This document shows, piece after piece, positions 62,823-64,000 of a stretch of 64,000 nucleotides of DNA. The notes beneath the pieces were generated by a model, which was not told the DNA's origin, did not search any database, and saw only the letters and a program-made list of their open reading frames with translations. The stretch lies in the NCBI GenBank assembly GCA_028687575.1, contig JAQTZW010000001.1, forward strand, positions 294,098-358,097, written 5' to 3'. Source of the stretch: Gallionella sp. (GTDB taxonomy: Bacteria; Pseudomonadota; Gammaproteobacteria; Burkholderiales; Gallionellaceae). The position numbers were made by a program, and so were the translations under genes. The number at the start of each line of letters is the position of its first letter. The first letter of the stretch is position 1.

Positions 62823-63404
62823 TTATTGGAGTTCAACTTCAATTTCTCCAGCCGGACCAGTGCGGGTATATAGGTAGCCTCCAGGCTGATCGTGATCTCG
62901 CATACGCATCGTCCGGCTACGCTCCATATCGCTGGTATGAACGATTACATAATTCGCTTGAGGAGGAATAGGCAAATCGACTCTCCAAGCAGATTCCCCG
63001 ATTCCGTATCGAGGGCCTTGAACAGTGAACTCTGGCGAGATTGACGAGATTACGCTGTAGCTACTAGATAAGAATGTGATGCGAGGAACAAATACATGGC
63101 CGTCAGGGTTGTAGAGCATGTTCTGGGGGTATGTGCGAATAATGAGTGTCGAACTATCGCTGACCCGATTAAGACGGACGGCTAAGAAATAGCTCTTTCC
63201 TTCCGGGAACAAAAACGTAGGTGTGTCAGGGCCGACGAATGCTCGAATTGGTTGGCCCATATTAAGGGCGCGGAATGGCAAATCTGAAAATGTTTCGCAG
63301 CATGGACGGGTACTCGCCAACGTAGCCTCATGCTTTGGCGGAAGGAAACCTGTACACCCCGTGAGAATCAGTACAGATGCAATGATGATAAAGAGAGTTT
63401 TCAT
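62823..63404 (-). CDS. Hypothetical lipoprotein, integron cassette gene
   Basis: Lipobox ILTGCTGF; stop directly abuts attC. Confidence 0.78.
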   Translation of the reverse strand: MKTLFIIIASVLILTGCTGFLPPKHEATLASTRPCCETFSDLPFRALNMGQPIRAFVGPDTPTFLFPEGKSYFLAVRLNRVSDSSTLIIRTYPQNMLYNPDGHVFVPRITFLSSSYSVISSISPEFTVQGPRYGIGESAWRVDLPIPPQANYVIVHTSDMERSRTMRMRDHDQPGGYLYTRTGPAGEIEVELQ

Positions 63405-63411
63405 AGATTAG

Positions 63412-63471
63412 GCCCAACGTTGGAGTTCAGAGGCCCGCCGAAGGCGGGTCCGCTGGAACGGATTGTTGGGC
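63412..63471 (-). repeat. Integron attC-like site 4
   Basis: GCCCAACGTTGGAGTTCAGAGGCCCGCCGAAGGCGGGTCCGCTGGAACGGATTGTTGGGC. Confidence 0.93.
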
Positions 63472-63879
63472 ATAGTTACACTCCTTTTCCAGCAATCCTT
63501 CTAGCGCTTCAATTTCTTCCCCAAGCCTTAGAAAATGAAGCGAATTTTTCTCGGCATCGAACTTTTCGGGGGCGTCCACAGCTGCCGAATCAGCACCATT
63601 GGCCTTTAAGTATTCGGTTATTGAATTGTGACCAAAATCAACTGCGACTCTCAATGGCGTAAACCCAAGCTCGCCTTGTTGATTTACGTTGATGCCATTT
63701 TCGACAAGTAGTTTTGCGGCCTCTAAGTCACCCCAGACACAAACGCAGTGAAGAGCGTTGTCGCCAAGTTCATTTGTGGCGTTGATAGAGTCAAATTTAA
63801 CGTAGCCAAAGTCAGCTGTACTTTTGACTTTTTTAAGTAACTCAACGACGCGCTCGTTCAGTGACATGGTTAGGCCCAA
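63427..63879 (-). CDS. Ankyrin-repeat protein, integron cassette gene; 3' end runs into attC
   Basis: NELGDNALHCVCVWGDLEAAKLLVENGINVNQQGELGFTPLRVAVDFG ankyrin repeats; likely ATG at 63867 (MSLNERVVELL); stop inside attC. Confidence 0.78.
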   Translation of the reverse strand: MGLTMSLNERVVELLKKVKSTADFGYVKFDSINATNELGDNALHCVCVWGDLEAAKLLVENGINVNQQGELGFTPLRVAVDFGHNSITEYLKANGADSAAVDAPEKFDAEKNSLHFLRLGEEIEALEGLLEKECNYAQQSVPADPPSAGL

Positions 63880-63880
63880 C
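63874..63880 (-). other. attC core (R') box GTTGGGC interrupted by an IS110-type left end
   Basis: GCCCAAC identical to the box at the two preceding cassette boundaries, followed directly by the conserved IS left end. Confidence 0.75.
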
Positions 63881-64000
63881 GAATAAAAGGGACTTCCCCG
63901 TCCTGAAGGAGCGGAGAAGTTACCGCGACCGGCAACAAAAGTGCCAAGATGGAATTTCTGGATTTCATCTAAACCTACGAGAGGGGGAAGTCATGAGCAT
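63881..64000 (+). mobile_element. Left end of an IS110-family element (copy C), continuing beyond the window; transposase ATG at about 63993
   Basis: Aligns with copies A and B over the full 112-bp noncoding region; ATGAGCAT aligns with the IS110 transposase N-terminus in A/B. Confidence 0.75.

Noticed and set aside
1-64000. CRISPR array
   Set aside because: No regularly spaced identical 25-40 bp repeats were seen; the regular spacers at 61-64 kb are diverged attC sites, not CRISPR repeats.

Overview
This 64-kb window looks like a betaproteobacterial chromosome segment (Gallionellaceae-like by overall impression; taxonomy not verified). Most of it is core genome: the end of a cytochrome c maturation operon (ccmF end, ccmG, ccmH, ccmI), a PhnCDE-type ABC transporter, rep, rlmJ, uvrC-pgsA, a tRNA-Pro/Arg/His cluster, an exopolysaccharide locus, a LapG-LapD pair, fumarase, SRP RNA, dnaX-ybaB-recR, a cyclase/Ser-Thr kinase pair, nadB, rpoE-rseABC-mucD, and lepA-lepB-rnc-era-recO-pdxJ-acpS. 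The accessory part of most interest is the right end (about 60.1-64.0 kb). It reads as an integron gene-cassette array on the minus strand: four attC-like sites with complementary RYYYAAC/GTTRRRY core boxes and imperfect-palindrome interiors separate small lipoprotein, membrane and ankyrin genes, and no integrase is visible in the window. Three copies of a structured noncoding IS110-family left end (about 112-170 bp; at 9835, 60807 and 63881) each start directly after an attC-like core box, always in the same orientation relative to a minus-strand cassette gene. Each copy contains conserved stem-loops with variable loops just upstream of an IS110 transposase start or its remnant (GIDLAK-like). 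This is a good candidate for an attC-targeting IS110/IS1111-type element with a bridge-RNA-like ncRNA. Two copies survive only as solo left ends. The copy at 9.8 kb marks a lone HEPN/Abi-like gene as a probable stray integron cassette. Other points of interest are a 10-G tract inside the O-antigen ligase-like gene (possible phase variation) and a converging inverted pair of long interspersed repeats at 8.2-9.0 kb.
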